Of a stretch of 26,746 bases of DNA, positions 1 to 7,395 are shown piece after piece; positions within the stretch are counted from its first letter, which is position 1; each line of letters begins with the position of its first letter. This DNA is from Acidobacteriota bacterium. Lineage in GTDB: Bacteria > Acidobacteriota > Terriglobia > Acidiferrales > UBA7541. A program made the translations under genes and the position numbers. The stretch lies in contig PMOV01000281.1 in NCBI GenBank assembly GCA_003161195.1, positions 1-26,746 of the forward strand. The letters run 5' to 3'. A model generated the notes under the pieces. It saw only the letters and a program-made list of their open reading frames with translations, was not told where the DNA came from and ran no database searches.

Positions 1-69
1 TACCGAACCCGGGCCGAGCAAATGAAGAAGCGGGTACGCACCGGTTACGGTTCAGGAGGAATACTCTGA
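1..69 (+). CDS. Possible 3' tail of an upstream gene (partial)
   Basis: Frame 1 is open from the window edge to a TGA at 67-69. It would encode a basic 22-residue tail ending in GYGSGGIL. I do not recognise the family, and such a short open stretch can arise by chance. A second frame is also open to about 112. The entry marks only where an upstream + strand gene could end. Confidence 0.2.
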   Translation, partial: YRTRAEQMKKRVRTGYGSGGIL

Positions 70-117
70 AAAAGCCGGGGAGGTCAAAAGAACTTCGTCT
101 GACGATACTATGAATCC

Positions 118-145
118 TTAACATATTGTAACTATGGACTTTAAT
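118..145 (+). promoter_or_regulatory. Putative sigma70-type promoter for the winged-helix regulator
   Basis: TTAACA at 118-123 matches TTGACA at 5 of 6 positions, and TTTAAT at 140-145 matches TATAAT at 5 of 6, with a 16-nt spacer. It sits in a locally AT-rich stretch and would give a leader of about 85-90 nt before the ATG at 239. Predicted by eye only. Confidence 0.4.
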
Positions 146-238
146 AGTTCATGTGAACAAGATGATGCAGGGGCTAAGGGATTGTGGTACGCTTCCCTCC
201 GCCGCGTAGAGCTCTAATTTGGCGGCTCTTGAGCGCCG

Positions 239-2473
239 ATGCCTGGTACGACGACACACTCTCACCATTCCCCAACGCATCGATTCGGTTTGTTCGAGGT
301 GAATCTGGCGGCTGGGATTTTGACCAGGCAGGGCACCCGGGTAAGGCTGCAGGACCAACCATTCCGAATTCTATCCTTATTACTAAAGCGGCCGGGCGAG
401 ATTGTGACGCGGGAAGAGCTGCGGCAGCTGCTGTGGCCCGACGGAACGCACGTGAACTTCGATGGGAGCCTGAACGCGGCTCTGAAAAAGCTGCGTGCGG
501 CACTGCAGGACGATGCGGACAACCCGCGATTTATTGAAACGGTACCGAAGCAGGGGTACCGGTTCCTGGCGCCCATTCACGTGGTGAGTGAGCCTGCCGC
601 GGCACAGAGGGCCTCTCCGGCGAATGGTGAAAGCGCGATCGAGGTGCGGCTGCGGCTGAATCCGGAGATGGGGGAGGACGCCGCGTGGACGCAGCCGTGG
701 GATCAGCACCGCGCGGAAGTGACGCAAAAATGGTTTGACGTGCTACTGCTGACGGTGGCGATTCTATTCGGCTCCTGGCTGCTGTTTTATATCGTTTATC
801 CGGTACCGCGGCCGAGTGTGCAGCGGATGAAGCGGATCACCTACGGCGGACAGATCGACGAGTGGGGCGGAATCGTTTCCGACGGGACGCGGATTTTTTT
901 TCTGGAGCGGGAGGGCGGACATTGGAGCCTGATGCAGACCTCGGTGGAAGGGGGAAACGCGGAGAAAATGCCTGCGCCTTTCGAGAACACACGGCTCTTT
1001 GCAATTTCGCCAGACCATTCGCAATTCCTGATCGGGCAATTCTCGCGGCGGGATGATGAAATGACGCTATGGTTGTGGCCAGTACAGGGTGGCGAACCGC
1101 GGAGACTGGGCGAGGCGGAAGGATCGGATCCGGCATGGTCTCCGGACGGAACGGAGATCGTATTTGTGGACGGGTCGAAGCTTTTCTCCGTGCACCGGGA
1201 CGGCACGATGCTACATGAACTGGCGCATGTGAGCGGGCGGGCGCGTTTTCCGGCATGGTCGGCGGACGGGACGATCATCCGCCTTACGGTGGAGACGGGG
1301 GAATCGCAGGATCTTTTCGCCGGGCACAGCGACGGACAATTTATCGGGCAATCGATCTGGGAAATGTCCGCGAATGGCAGCGGCTTGCATCCGGTGGTGA
1401 TGCCGAACGCGCAGCCGCCGCGACAATCGGCGGGAAACTGGACGGCGGACGGAAAATATTTTCTTTTTTCCGGATGCGAGGAATATGAGTGCAATTTGTG
1501 GGGGATGCGCGACACCTGGAACTGGTACCGGCGTTCGCAGCACGGGCCGTTCCCGCTGACGAGCGGACCGGATTCGTTGCACGTGGCGGTGCCGGCGCAG
1601 ACGGGGACGCGGGTATTTGCGTTCAGTTTCCGTTCGCAGCGGGAGCTGCAGAAGATCGAACCGCAGAGCCAGCGCAGCACGACCATGGGAATCGGTACGT
1701 ATGCCGAGGAGGCCAGCGTCTCGCCGGACGGAGAGACGGTGGCGTACGTGAACCGGCCGGATGGGTCGCTGTGGAGCAGCCATACGGACGGAGCTTCGCG
1801 GTTAAGGCTAACGAGCGCACCGCTGCGCGCGGCGGACCCGCAATGGTCTCCAAAGGGCGAGCAGATTTTATTCATGGGCTCGCGGCCGGGGCAGGCGGAG
1901 CAGATTTATCTGATGTCCGCGGATGGCGGGGCCTTGCGGCCGGTGGCGCCGAAGGATTGGGAGGCAAAGAGCGCGGATTGGTTGCCGGACGGTTATCGAC
2001 TGATAGTGAGTATGCGAAATCCGCGGACGCACCCGGAGTATGGACTATTTTTTCTGGAGCCGACGACGGGAACGTTCAAGGAACTGCCAGATGCGCTGGA
2101 CTTTGGGCTGCCGCGCTCCTCGCCCAATGGCAAGTTTGTGGCGGCGATCGATGAGACGGGGCGGCGATTGATGCGCTATGACGTGCGGACGGAGAAGTGG
2201 AGCGAAGCCGCGACCGGAGGGCTGCTCTCAGCGCCTTATTGGGCAGGGGATAGCACGGGAATTTATTTTCAGGACGGGTTGAATGCGGAGGAAGCGGTGT
2301 TTCGCAGCGACCTGGGAAGCGGGCGGGTGGAGAAGGTGGCGGGATTTGGGGAGATCTTGAAAGGGAGCGCCAGCCATTGCGTGTTCAGCGGGATGGACCG
2401 GGATGGTGGCTTATATGTGATTTTGGAGCGCGGGCAGACAGATATTTATGCGGTGGATCTGGATTTACCGTAA
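239..2473 (+). CDS. Winged-helix DNA-binding membrane protein with TolB/WD40-like repeats
   Basis: A 744-residue one-component regulator of the CadC/ToxR style. Residues about 15-113 form an OmpR/PhoB-type winged helix: FGLFEVN start, LLKRPGEIVTREEL, the LWPDG wing, and the VPKQGYRF ending. A linker leads to a single transmembrane helix at about 166-188. The remainder is periplasmic and contains repeated PD40/TolB-propeller motifs such as DPAWSPDGTEIVF, DPQWSPKGEQILF and SADWLPDGYRL. By family knowledge such proteins bind DNA inside the cell and sense a signal outside; the ligand and target promoters are not visible. An in-frame TGA at 230-232 makes the ATG at 239 the first possible start. 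No strong ribosome binding site precedes it. It converges with the oxidase cluster, so its target need not be adjacent. Confidence 0.9.
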   Translation: MPGTTTHSHHSPTHRFGLFEVNLAAGILTRQGTRVRLQDQPFRILSLLLKRPGEIVTREELRQLLWPDGTHVNFDGSLNAALKKLRAALQDDADNPRFIETVPKQGYRFLAPIHVVSEPAAAQRASPANGESAIEVRLRLNPEMGEDAAWTQPWDQHRAEVTQKWFDVLLLTVAILFGSWLLFYIVYPVPRPSVQRMKRITYGGQIDEWGGIVSDGTRIFFLEREGGHWSLMQTSVEGGNAEKMPAPFENTRLFAISPDHSQFLIGQFSRRDDEMTLWLWPVQGGEPRRLGEAEGSDPAWSPDGTEIVFVDGSKLFSVHRDGTMLHELAHVSGRARFPAWSADGTIIRLTVETGESQDLFAGHSDGQFIGQSIWEMSANGSGLHPVVMPNAQPPRQSAGNWTADGKYFLFSGCEEYECNLWGMRDTWNWYRRSQHGPFPLTSGPDSLHVAVPAQTGTRVFAFSFRSQRELQKIEPQSQRSTTMGIGTYAEEASVSPDGETVAYVNRPDGSLWSSHTDGASRLRLTSAPLRAADPQWSPKGEQILFMGSRPGQAEQIYLMSADGGALRPVAPKDWEAKSADWLPDGYRLIVSMRNPRTHPEYGLFFLEPTTGTFKELPDALDFGLPRSSPNGKFVAAIDETGRRLMRYDVRTEKWSEAATGGLLSAPYWAGDSTGIYFQDGLNAEEAVFRSDLGSGRVEKVAGFGEILKGSASHCVFSGMDRDGGLYVILERGQTDIYAVDLDLP

Positions 2474-2484
2474 AGTGGCTGAGG

Positions 2485-2504
2485 CCGGCGCTTCCTGCGC
2501 CCGG
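2485..2504. terminator. Hairpin between convergent genes
   Basis: CCGGCGC at 2485-2491 can pair with GCGCCCGG at 2497-2504 (one bulged C) around the loop TTCCT. It lies between the stop of the winged-helix gene and the stop of the last oxidase-cluster gene. No clear T-run follows on either strand, so it may be a bidirectional barrier rather than a classical intrinsic terminator. Confidence 0.3.
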
Positions 2505-2525
2505 TAAGTGCTACAAACTCAAAAA

Positions 2526-2777
2526 CTAGTCTTCGTTGAATTGGTTGCGCTTGCGGTAGGCCATCCAGGCGATGCCGAGGCTGATAGCCATGGGCGGAAG
2601 CATGAGGACGAGGATGCCGCTGCGAAGCGCCTGGATGAAGCGCTGGCCGGAGCCGGCAGCTTGCGTGTAGCAGAGAGCGCAATTTTGCGCGCGAAGCACG
2701 GCGGGCACCAGCAGGGCGATGCTCAAGGCGCCCAGGCGGCCCGCGAATGTTGCCAGATTACCGAGTTTCTTGCGCAT
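2526..2777 (-). CDS. Small CxxC membrane protein at the end of the oxidase cluster
   Basis: An 83-residue protein that I cannot assign to a named family. Residues 1-30 look like a signal peptide or first membrane helix ending near VLRAQ. A CALC (CxxC) motif follows at about residues 33-36, in NCALCYTQAAG, then a second hydrophobic helix at about 52-70 and a charged tail. The ATG at 2777 has GAGG eight bases upstream. It lies 90 nt downstream of the subunit IV gene on the same strand, suggesting membership in the operon. A role in oxidase assembly or copper/thiol handling would fit a CxxC facing the periplasm, but this is only inference. Confidence 0.75.
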   Translation of the reverse strand: MRKKLGNLATFAGRLGALSIALLVPAVLRAQNCALCYTQAAGSGQRFIQALRSGILVLMLPPMAISLGIAWMAYRKRNQFNED

Positions 2778-2800
2778 AGGTGGAACCTCGCTGAAAGAGT

Positions 2801-2816
2801 ATCCGCCCGTGGGCGG
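2801..2816 (-). promoter_or_regulatory. GC-rich hairpin between subunit IV and the small CxxC gene
   Basis: On the minus strand CCGCC and GGCGG are separated by CACG, a perfect five-base stem in the 90-nt gap between the two last genes of the cluster. It could protect or attenuate the transcript. No T-run follows directly. Confidence 0.25.
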
Positions 2817-2867
2817 CGGGCGTCAACGGAAGCACGTGGTGCGTCAAGCGCCCAGCATTCCCCTGGA

Positions 2868-3179
2868 TCAATGCGGAAATGGCTTCATGCGGAGCAGGCG
2901 ATAGCTGTCCGACCAGATCATATTCATCATGAGGAGGACGAAGATGGTGGCGGGGATGAGCGAGAAAAACAGGGCACGGCGCTCTTCGACGAGGTGCATG
3001 AAGAAGAGGAGAGCCAGAGCGGCGCTGCAAACGGCGAAACCGAGGAGCAAGGTGAGCAACGCGGTGGTGGAAGTGATGCGGAAGGCGACAAAAAACTCGA
3101 TACCCGCGATGGCCAGCAGAAGGAAATAGATGGGCAAGTATTTGGCGATGACGTTCGGCGATTTTGGGGCTAAGGCCAT
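2868..3179 (-). CDS. ctaF: Cytochrome c oxidase subunit IV-like protein
   Basis: A 103-residue protein with three hydrophobic segments, at about 14-33, 40-62 and 72-90, as expected for the small bacterial COX4/CtaF subunit of heme-copper oxidases. The middle region has the sequence LLFFMHLVEERRALFF, whose FMH motif is typical of the family. The subunit is thought to stabilise the complex and has no cofactors. The ATG at 3179 has GGGAG five bases upstream. It follows subunit III by 57 nt. The identification rests on size, topology and position, with support from the FMH motif. Confidence 0.85.
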   Translation of the reverse strand: MALAPKSPNVIAKYLPIYFLLLAIAGIEFFVAFRITSTTALLTLLLGFAVCSAALALLFFMHLVEERRALFFSLIPATIFVLLMMNMIWSDSYRLLRMKPFPH

Positions 3180-3236
3180 GAGAGCTCCCTTCGAGTAGTC
3201 GGTTTTTGCCAGACAGACACCTGCTGGCGATGCGTT

Positions 3237-3872
3237 TTAATGCTGGATATTGGTCAAGTAAATCAAAGGCACGACGAACATCCAAACGAGATCGACGAAA
3301 TGCCAATAGAGGCCGGTGGTTTCCACGTGGCCGGCGGTGAGACTGCCGTTCGCGAATTTGCGGGCCACGACGATGATGGCGATGATGCCGCAGAAGACGT
3401 GGAGGAGGTGCAGGCCGGTGATGCAGAAGAAGGTGGCGCCGAAAAGCGAAGAGCCCCAGGGATTCTGGAAGAGGCGCACGCCCTCGCCGATCATGCCTAG
3501 CCACTCGCGAATGTGCAGGCCGGCGAAGATGGCGCCGAGGAGAACGGTGGACCAGAGGAAGCGGGAGGTTTTGGCTTTGTCGCCGAGCTTGGCGGAATCG
3601 ACGGCGCCGAGCATGGTGAGGCTGCTGGTGATGAGGACGAAGGTCATGATCATGACGTTGAGGATGCTGGGAGTGAATTTGAAGGGCGTGGGCCAATCGG
3701 AGCTGGCCACGCGGAGGTAGCCGTAGGCCATGAGCACGGCGCCGAAGGTGACGGCGTCCGAAATGATGAAGAGCCACATGGTCAGCTTGCGGGAGGGGAT
3801 GGCGTAGGGAGATTCCTCCATGTAAGCGCCGTGGCCGTGTGCCGCCGCCGCTGTTGCTTGCGAATCGCTCAC
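3237..3872 (-). CDS. ctaE: Cytochrome c oxidase subunit III
   Basis: A 211-residue integral membrane protein with five predicted helices, the short bacterial form of subunit III that lacks the first two helices of the mitochondrial version. Recognisable family elements are the N-terminal PSRKLTMWLFIISDAVTF, the GLHLLHVFCG motif and the C-terminal GLYWHFVDLVWMFVVPLIYL. The start is GTG at 3872, preceded by GGGAG at suitable spacing. A His-rich, Ala-rich N-terminus precedes the first helix. It is one of two subunit III-like proteins encoded side by side, 27 nt after the other, and keeps the WHFxDxVW signature that the other has partly lost. Confidence 0.93.
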   Translation of the reverse strand: MSDSQATAAAAHGHGAYMEESPYAIPSRKLTMWLFIISDAVTFGAVLMAYGYLRVASSDWPTPFKFTPSILNVMIMTFVLITSSLTMLGAVDSAKLGDKAKTSRFLWSTVLLGAIFAGLHIREWLGMIGEGVRLFQNPWGSSLFGATFFCITGLHLLHVFCGIIAIIVVARKFANGSLTAGHVETTGLYWHFVDLVWMFVVPLIYLTNIQH

Positions 3873-3899
3873 CGATGATTCTCCCTTCTCCCCTGTGGA

Positions 3900-4547
3900 C
3901 TACAGTTTGGTGCGCAGAACGATTAACAAGTACAACCACAAAACGGCCATGAAGTGCCAGTAGATGGACGTGGATTCGAAAGAGCGGCGGCGCAGGGGCT
4001 GACCGCCGAGGCGTTGGCGCACGAGCCACCCCAGAGCGAGCATGCCGCCAAGAACGTGCAAGGCGTGCGCGACAGTGAGGACGTAAAAGAACGAGCTATT
4101 GGGACTGGTGGCCAGGTACAGGCCCTGACTGGAAAGCTGACGCCACGCGGCGAACTGGCCGGCGACGAAGAGCAGGCCGAGAGCGAGGGTGAGGAGGAGC
4201 CAGCCGGAGCCGGAGCGTGCGGAGGCGGAGCGGAATTCGCGGCCGACGAAGATGGCGTGGCGAGAGAGTTCGAAGGTGGCACTGGCGGCGAATAGCGTGA
4301 GGGTATTCCAATAAAGAATGGTGGGCAGGGTGAGGTGCGTCCAGTCGCCGGAGGCGCCTTCGCGCACGAAGAGCGCGCTGGTGAAGGCGACGAAGGACAT
4401 GGTGATGGCGAAAATGGCGACCCAGACGCCGCTGTGCGAGGCTTCGGCGGCGGAGCTGGCGCGGGCGTTGGCACGCGCCAAGGCGGCGACTGGGGTGGAG
4501 ATTAGGGCAGGCGGTTCGCCGACTACCGATGGATGAGTGGTGGACAT
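3900..4547 (-). CDS. Second cytochrome c oxidase subunit III-like protein
   Basis: A 215-residue membrane protein related to subunit III but divergent. It has a hydrophilic N-terminus of about 40 residues, then five hydrophobic segments. Family traces are LYWNTLTLFAASATFELSRHA, in the position of helix III, the AHALHVLGG motif, and the terminal IYWHFMAVLWLYLLIVL. In the last motif the usual Asp of WHFxD is replaced by Ala. It lies between subunit I (73 nt upstream) and the more canonical subunit III (27 nt downstream). It probably packs against subunit I in the same complex, perhaps with its partner forming the equivalent of a longer subunit III; that is inference. No strong ribosome binding site is visible. 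Confidence 0.85.
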   Translation of the reverse strand: MSTTHPSVVGEPPALISTPVAALARANARASSAAEASHSGVWVAIFAITMSFVAFTSALFVREGASGDWTHLTLPTILYWNTLTLFAASATFELSRHAIFVGREFRSASARSGSGWLLLTLALGLLFVAGQFAAWRQLSSQGLYLATSPNSSFFYVLTVAHALHVLGGMLALGWLVRQRLGGQPLRRRSFESTSIYWHFMAVLWLYLLIVLRTKL

Positions 4548-4620
4548 AGTTTTATTCGTTGTTGCGTCTCTGGTTGGAGAGCAAGGTGTTGCGAACTGCC
4601 TTGCGCCGCCATTTCAGAGC

Positions 4621-6402
4621 TCAGCCAGCGACTCCCCCTGTGGCTTGCTCGGGCGAATCCTGCATGATGAAGTCGCCCTTGGAACCCTTGACGCCGTACT
4701 GATACGGGTCGTGATAGACGATGGGATGGGTGTCGCCAAAATTGTTCCAAGGCGGAGGCGAAGGAACGGTCCATTCGAGGGTGGTGCCTTGCCACGGGTT
4801 GTCCGGAGCTTTGGGGCCCTTGAAGCGGCTGTAGACGAGATTGAAGAGGAAGATAAATTGCGCGGCGCCGGTGCAGAGAGCCGCGATGGTGATGAACTTG
4901 TGCAGAGGCATGAGCGGGCCCATGAAGTCGTTAACGAAGGACGAGTAGCGGCGGATGTTGCCGACGAGGCCAAGATAGTGGAACGGCATGAAGATGCAGT
5001 AGGTGCCGATGAAGGTGAGCCAGAAGTGCACCTTGCCAAGGGTTTCGTTCATCATGTGGCCGGTCATTTTGCCGAACCAGAAATAGGTGGCGGCAAAAAC
5101 GCCGAAGAGCGCGGCGACACCCATGACCATGTGGAAGTGGCCGACGACGAAGTAGGTGCCGTGGAGGTAGATGTCCAGCGAGGGCTGGGCGAGGAAGAAG
5201 CCGCTGACGCCGCCGGTGACGAACATGGAAATGAAGCCCAGAGCGAAGAGCGAGGCAGAATCCATGCGGAGATTCGCACCATAGAGGCTGCCAATCCAGA
5301 TGAGTGTGATGATGGTGGCCGGAATGGTGATGGTGAGCGTGGGGAAGGAAAAAGCCAGACCGGAGGCGGGGTTCATGCCACTGAGGAACATGTGATGGCC
5401 CCAGACCATGTAGCTGAGGAAGCCGATGGACATCATGGAATAGATGATGACCTTGGCGCTGAGGAGCGGCTTGCGCATGCTGTTGATGAGAATGTGCGAG
5501 ACGATGCCGGCGGCGGGCAGGATGGCGATGTAGACCTCTGGATGGCCGAAGAACCAGAAGAGATGTTGCCAGAGGAGCGGGGAGCCGCCGGAGTGCGGCT
5601 GCAGATGGTCGCTGACGACGAGGCCGCTGGGGATGAAGAAGCTGGTGCCGGCGGTGCGGTCAAGAATCAGCAGGATACACGCCGGGAGGAGAACGGCGAA
5701 GGCCAGCAGCGCGATGCAGGAAGTGATGAACCAGGCCCAGGTGCAGATGGGCATGCGCATGAAGGTCATACCCTTGGCGCGGAGGTCGATGGTGGTGGCA
5801 ATGAAATTCAGGGCGCCGAGGAGCGAGCCGGCGCAGAAGATGGCGATGGAGATGGCCCAGAGGTTTTGTCCCCAGGCGAGGCCGGGACCCGCGTCGCCGC
5901 CGACGGCGCTAAGCGGGGCGTAGGCGGTCCAGCCGGAGATGGGCGGGCCATCGGGAATGAAGAAGGCGAGCATGAGGACGAGGAAGGCCAGGAAGGTGGT
6001 CCAGAAGGACATCATGTTGAAACGCGGAAAGGCCATATCTTCGGCGCCGATCTGGATGGGTAGGAAATAGTTGCCGAAAGCGGCGAAGGGCGCGTTGGTG
6101 AGAACGAAGAAGACCATCAGCGTGCCGTGCATGGTGAGCAGGGAAAGATAATATTCCGGGGTGATAAGGCCGCCGGGGGCGCCGACCTTGGAGAGGAATT
6201 GCAAGCCGGGGATGGGCGTGTTTGGCCAAACGAGATGGAAACGCATCAACCAGGAGAGAAACATGCCGGTGAAGACAGCCACCAGAGCGAGAGCGTAATA
6301 CTGCTTACCGATGACTTTGTGGTCGAGGCTGAACACGTGCTTCCAGAGAAATCCCTGGGGCGGAGCATGAACGTGTGTCGGTTGAACAGACGTCTCTTCC
6401 AT
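4621..6402 (-). CDS. ctaD: Cytochrome c oxidase subunit I (aa3-type, variant K-channel)
   Basis: The 593-residue catalytic subunit reduces O2 to water and pumps protons. It has about twelve membrane helices. Visible ligands: H92 (MHGT) and H424 for low-spin heme a, H422 for heme a3, and H287, H336 and H337 for CuB, with Y291 of HPEVY as the crosslinked tyrosine. The D-channel looks intact: N111, D122, N129 and E289. Two usual features are missing. The K-channel motif IPTGVK reads IPATII (A362, I365), and the HDTYY motif reads HGTYF (G415 replaces a Mg-site Asp). There is no fused subunit III domain. The ATG at 6402 has AGGAGAGG upstream. It lies 48 nt after subunit II. Confidence 0.97.
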   Translation of the reverse strand: MEETSVQPTHVHAPPQGFLWKHVFSLDHKVIGKQYYALALVAVFTGMFLSWLMRFHLVWPNTPIPGLQFLSKVGAPGGLITPEYYLSLLTMHGTLMVFFVLTNAPFAAFGNYFLPIQIGAEDMAFPRFNMMSFWTTFLAFLVLMLAFFIPDGPPISGWTAYAPLSAVGGDAGPGLAWGQNLWAISIAIFCAGSLLGALNFIATTIDLRAKGMTFMRMPICTWAWFITSCIALLAFAVLLPACILLILDRTAGTSFFIPSGLVVSDHLQPHSGGSPLLWQHLFWFFGHPEVYIAILPAAGIVSHILINSMRKPLLSAKVIIYSMMSIGFLSYMVWGHHMFLSGMNPASGLAFSFPTLTITIPATIITLIWIGSLYGANLRMDSASLFALGFISMFVTGGVSGFFLAQPSLDIYLHGTYFVVGHFHMVMGVAALFGVFAATYFWFGKMTGHMMNETLGKVHFWLTFIGTYCIFMPFHYLGLVGNIRRYSSFVNDFMGPLMPLHKFITIAALCTGAAQFIFLFNLVYSRFKGPKAPDNPWQGTTLEWTVPSPPPWNNFGDTHPIVYHDPYQYGVKGSKGDFIMQDSPEQATGGVAG

Positions 6403-6450
6403 GTATGCGCCTCTCCTAAAGAAACTGGCTAAAACCCCAGCCGAACGCGG

Positions 6451-7254
6451 TTACTGCTCGGCGATTTTTTCTTTCATCCATTTATCGAAATCTTCCTGTG
6501 AAAGCACGTTCAGGTAGGCCTTCATGTTGTAGTGCCCGAGGCCGCAAAGCTGGGTGCAAACAATCTCGTACTTGCCGATTTTGGTGGCGGTGAAGTGAAG
6601 CGAAAGGTCGAGGCCGGGCACGAAGTCCTGCTGAATGCGCAGCTCGCGAATGAAGAAAGAGTGGCCGACATCCTTCGCGTGCATGAGCATGTGAATCTCT
6701 TTGTTGACGGGGATGGCCATTTCGGCGGCCACGACATCGTCGCGAGACTCGACGTCATTGGCGGGATCGAGCCCGAAGAAATTAGCGTTGCCCTCGTCAA
6801 TCTTGTCCGGGTGCAGCGGGCCAAATTTTCCGTCGGGTCCCGGGTAGCGGAAATAAAACGCGAACTGGCCGGCTTGCGCCTGCACCTGCAGAGCGTCCGC
6901 AGCCGGCGCGGTGAAGTAGACGCTGGCCCAGGCTTTCTGGCCAAACACCCCGAGAGCCAAGACTTCCGTACCCACGAAGATGAAAGCAGCCGCCACCATG
7001 ATTTTGGCGCCGGAGGGAATGGCGCTGACCTTTTCACCCTCTTTGCGGCCAGAGAATTTCCAGATGAAAAAGGCCAGAAGCAGCTGAGCGCCAAGGAAGG
7101 CCAGGCCGGCTTCGGCCATGGTGTCGGCAAGTTGCTCGTCGATGGCGTGGCCGTGTGTGGAGATGTCCACCGGCGGCGCGTACTTATGCGTAACGATGGG
7201 ATAAGCGGAAACCAGTGCAATGATCACCAGCACGACGGCGAAAAACTTACCCAT
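6451..7254 (-). CDS. ctaC: Cytochrome c oxidase subunit II with CuA site
   Basis: A 267-residue subunit that receives electrons at the dinuclear CuA centre. Hydrophobic segments occur at about 4-22, 48-66 and 84-104, followed by a periplasmic cupredoxin domain. CuA ligands are visible: H198 in DVGHSF, then C233, C237, H241 and M244 in a CxxxCxxxHxxM arrangement. The residue between the cysteines that is normally Glu (Mg ligand) is Gln235. There is no C-terminal cytochrome c domain, so this is not a caa3-type subunit; a separate carrier is needed, and the diheme cytochrome and cupredoxin encoded upstream are candidates. The ATG at 7254 has GGAGG about ten bases upstream. Confidence 0.95.
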   Translation of the reverse strand: MGKFFAVVLVIIALVSAYPIVTHKYAPPVDISTHGHAIDEQLADTMAEAGLAFLGAQLLLAFFIWKFSGRKEGEKVSAIPSGAKIMVAAAFIFVGTEVLALGVFGQKAWASVYFTAPAADALQVQAQAGQFAFYFRYPGPDGKFGPLHPDKIDEGNANFFGLDPANDVESRDDVVAAEMAIPVNKEIHMLMHAKDVGHSFFIRELRIQQDFVPGLDLSLHFTATKIGKYEIVCTQLCGLGHYNMKAYLNVLSQEDFDKWMKEKIAEQ

Positions 7255-7395
7255 GGGCGCCAGCCCTCCAGCTCAAAACAAATTTCGATGCCAACGGCGA
7301 CACCTCTTCACGGCACTTCTGTACGACGCCACCGCCGGCGTGGTGATGGACATCACGAACACCAGCGGATGCGCTGAGGAACCGATCGGAAACGA
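7255..7395 (-). other. Intergenic gap inside the respiratory cluster
   Basis: A 141-nt gap separates the cupredoxin-like gene from subunit II. It is the longest gap in the cluster. I see no gene or clear hairpin. An internal promoter for the oxidase genes could lie here, but I could not identify one with confidence. Confidence 0.3.

Noticed and set aside
841..1875. A 344-codon minus-strand frame inside the winged-helix regulator gene
   Set aside because: It is a Ser/Cys-rich shadow opposite clear propeller repeats.
2758..4029. A 423-codon minus-strand frame across both subunit III genes
   Set aside because: It overlaps three well-supported genes in another frame and is a low-complexity Arg/His/Pro chain.
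4537..6063. A 508-codon open frame on the + strand opposite oxidase subunit I
   Set aside because: Its product is an improbable Gly/Glu/Asp-rich chain. The opposite strand encodes subunit I with every ligand in place, so this is an antisense shadow.
6451..7254. A caa3-type oxidase with cytochrome c fused to subunit II
   Set aside because: Subunit II ends about 23 residues after the CuA Met and has no CxxCH; the cytochromes are separate genes.
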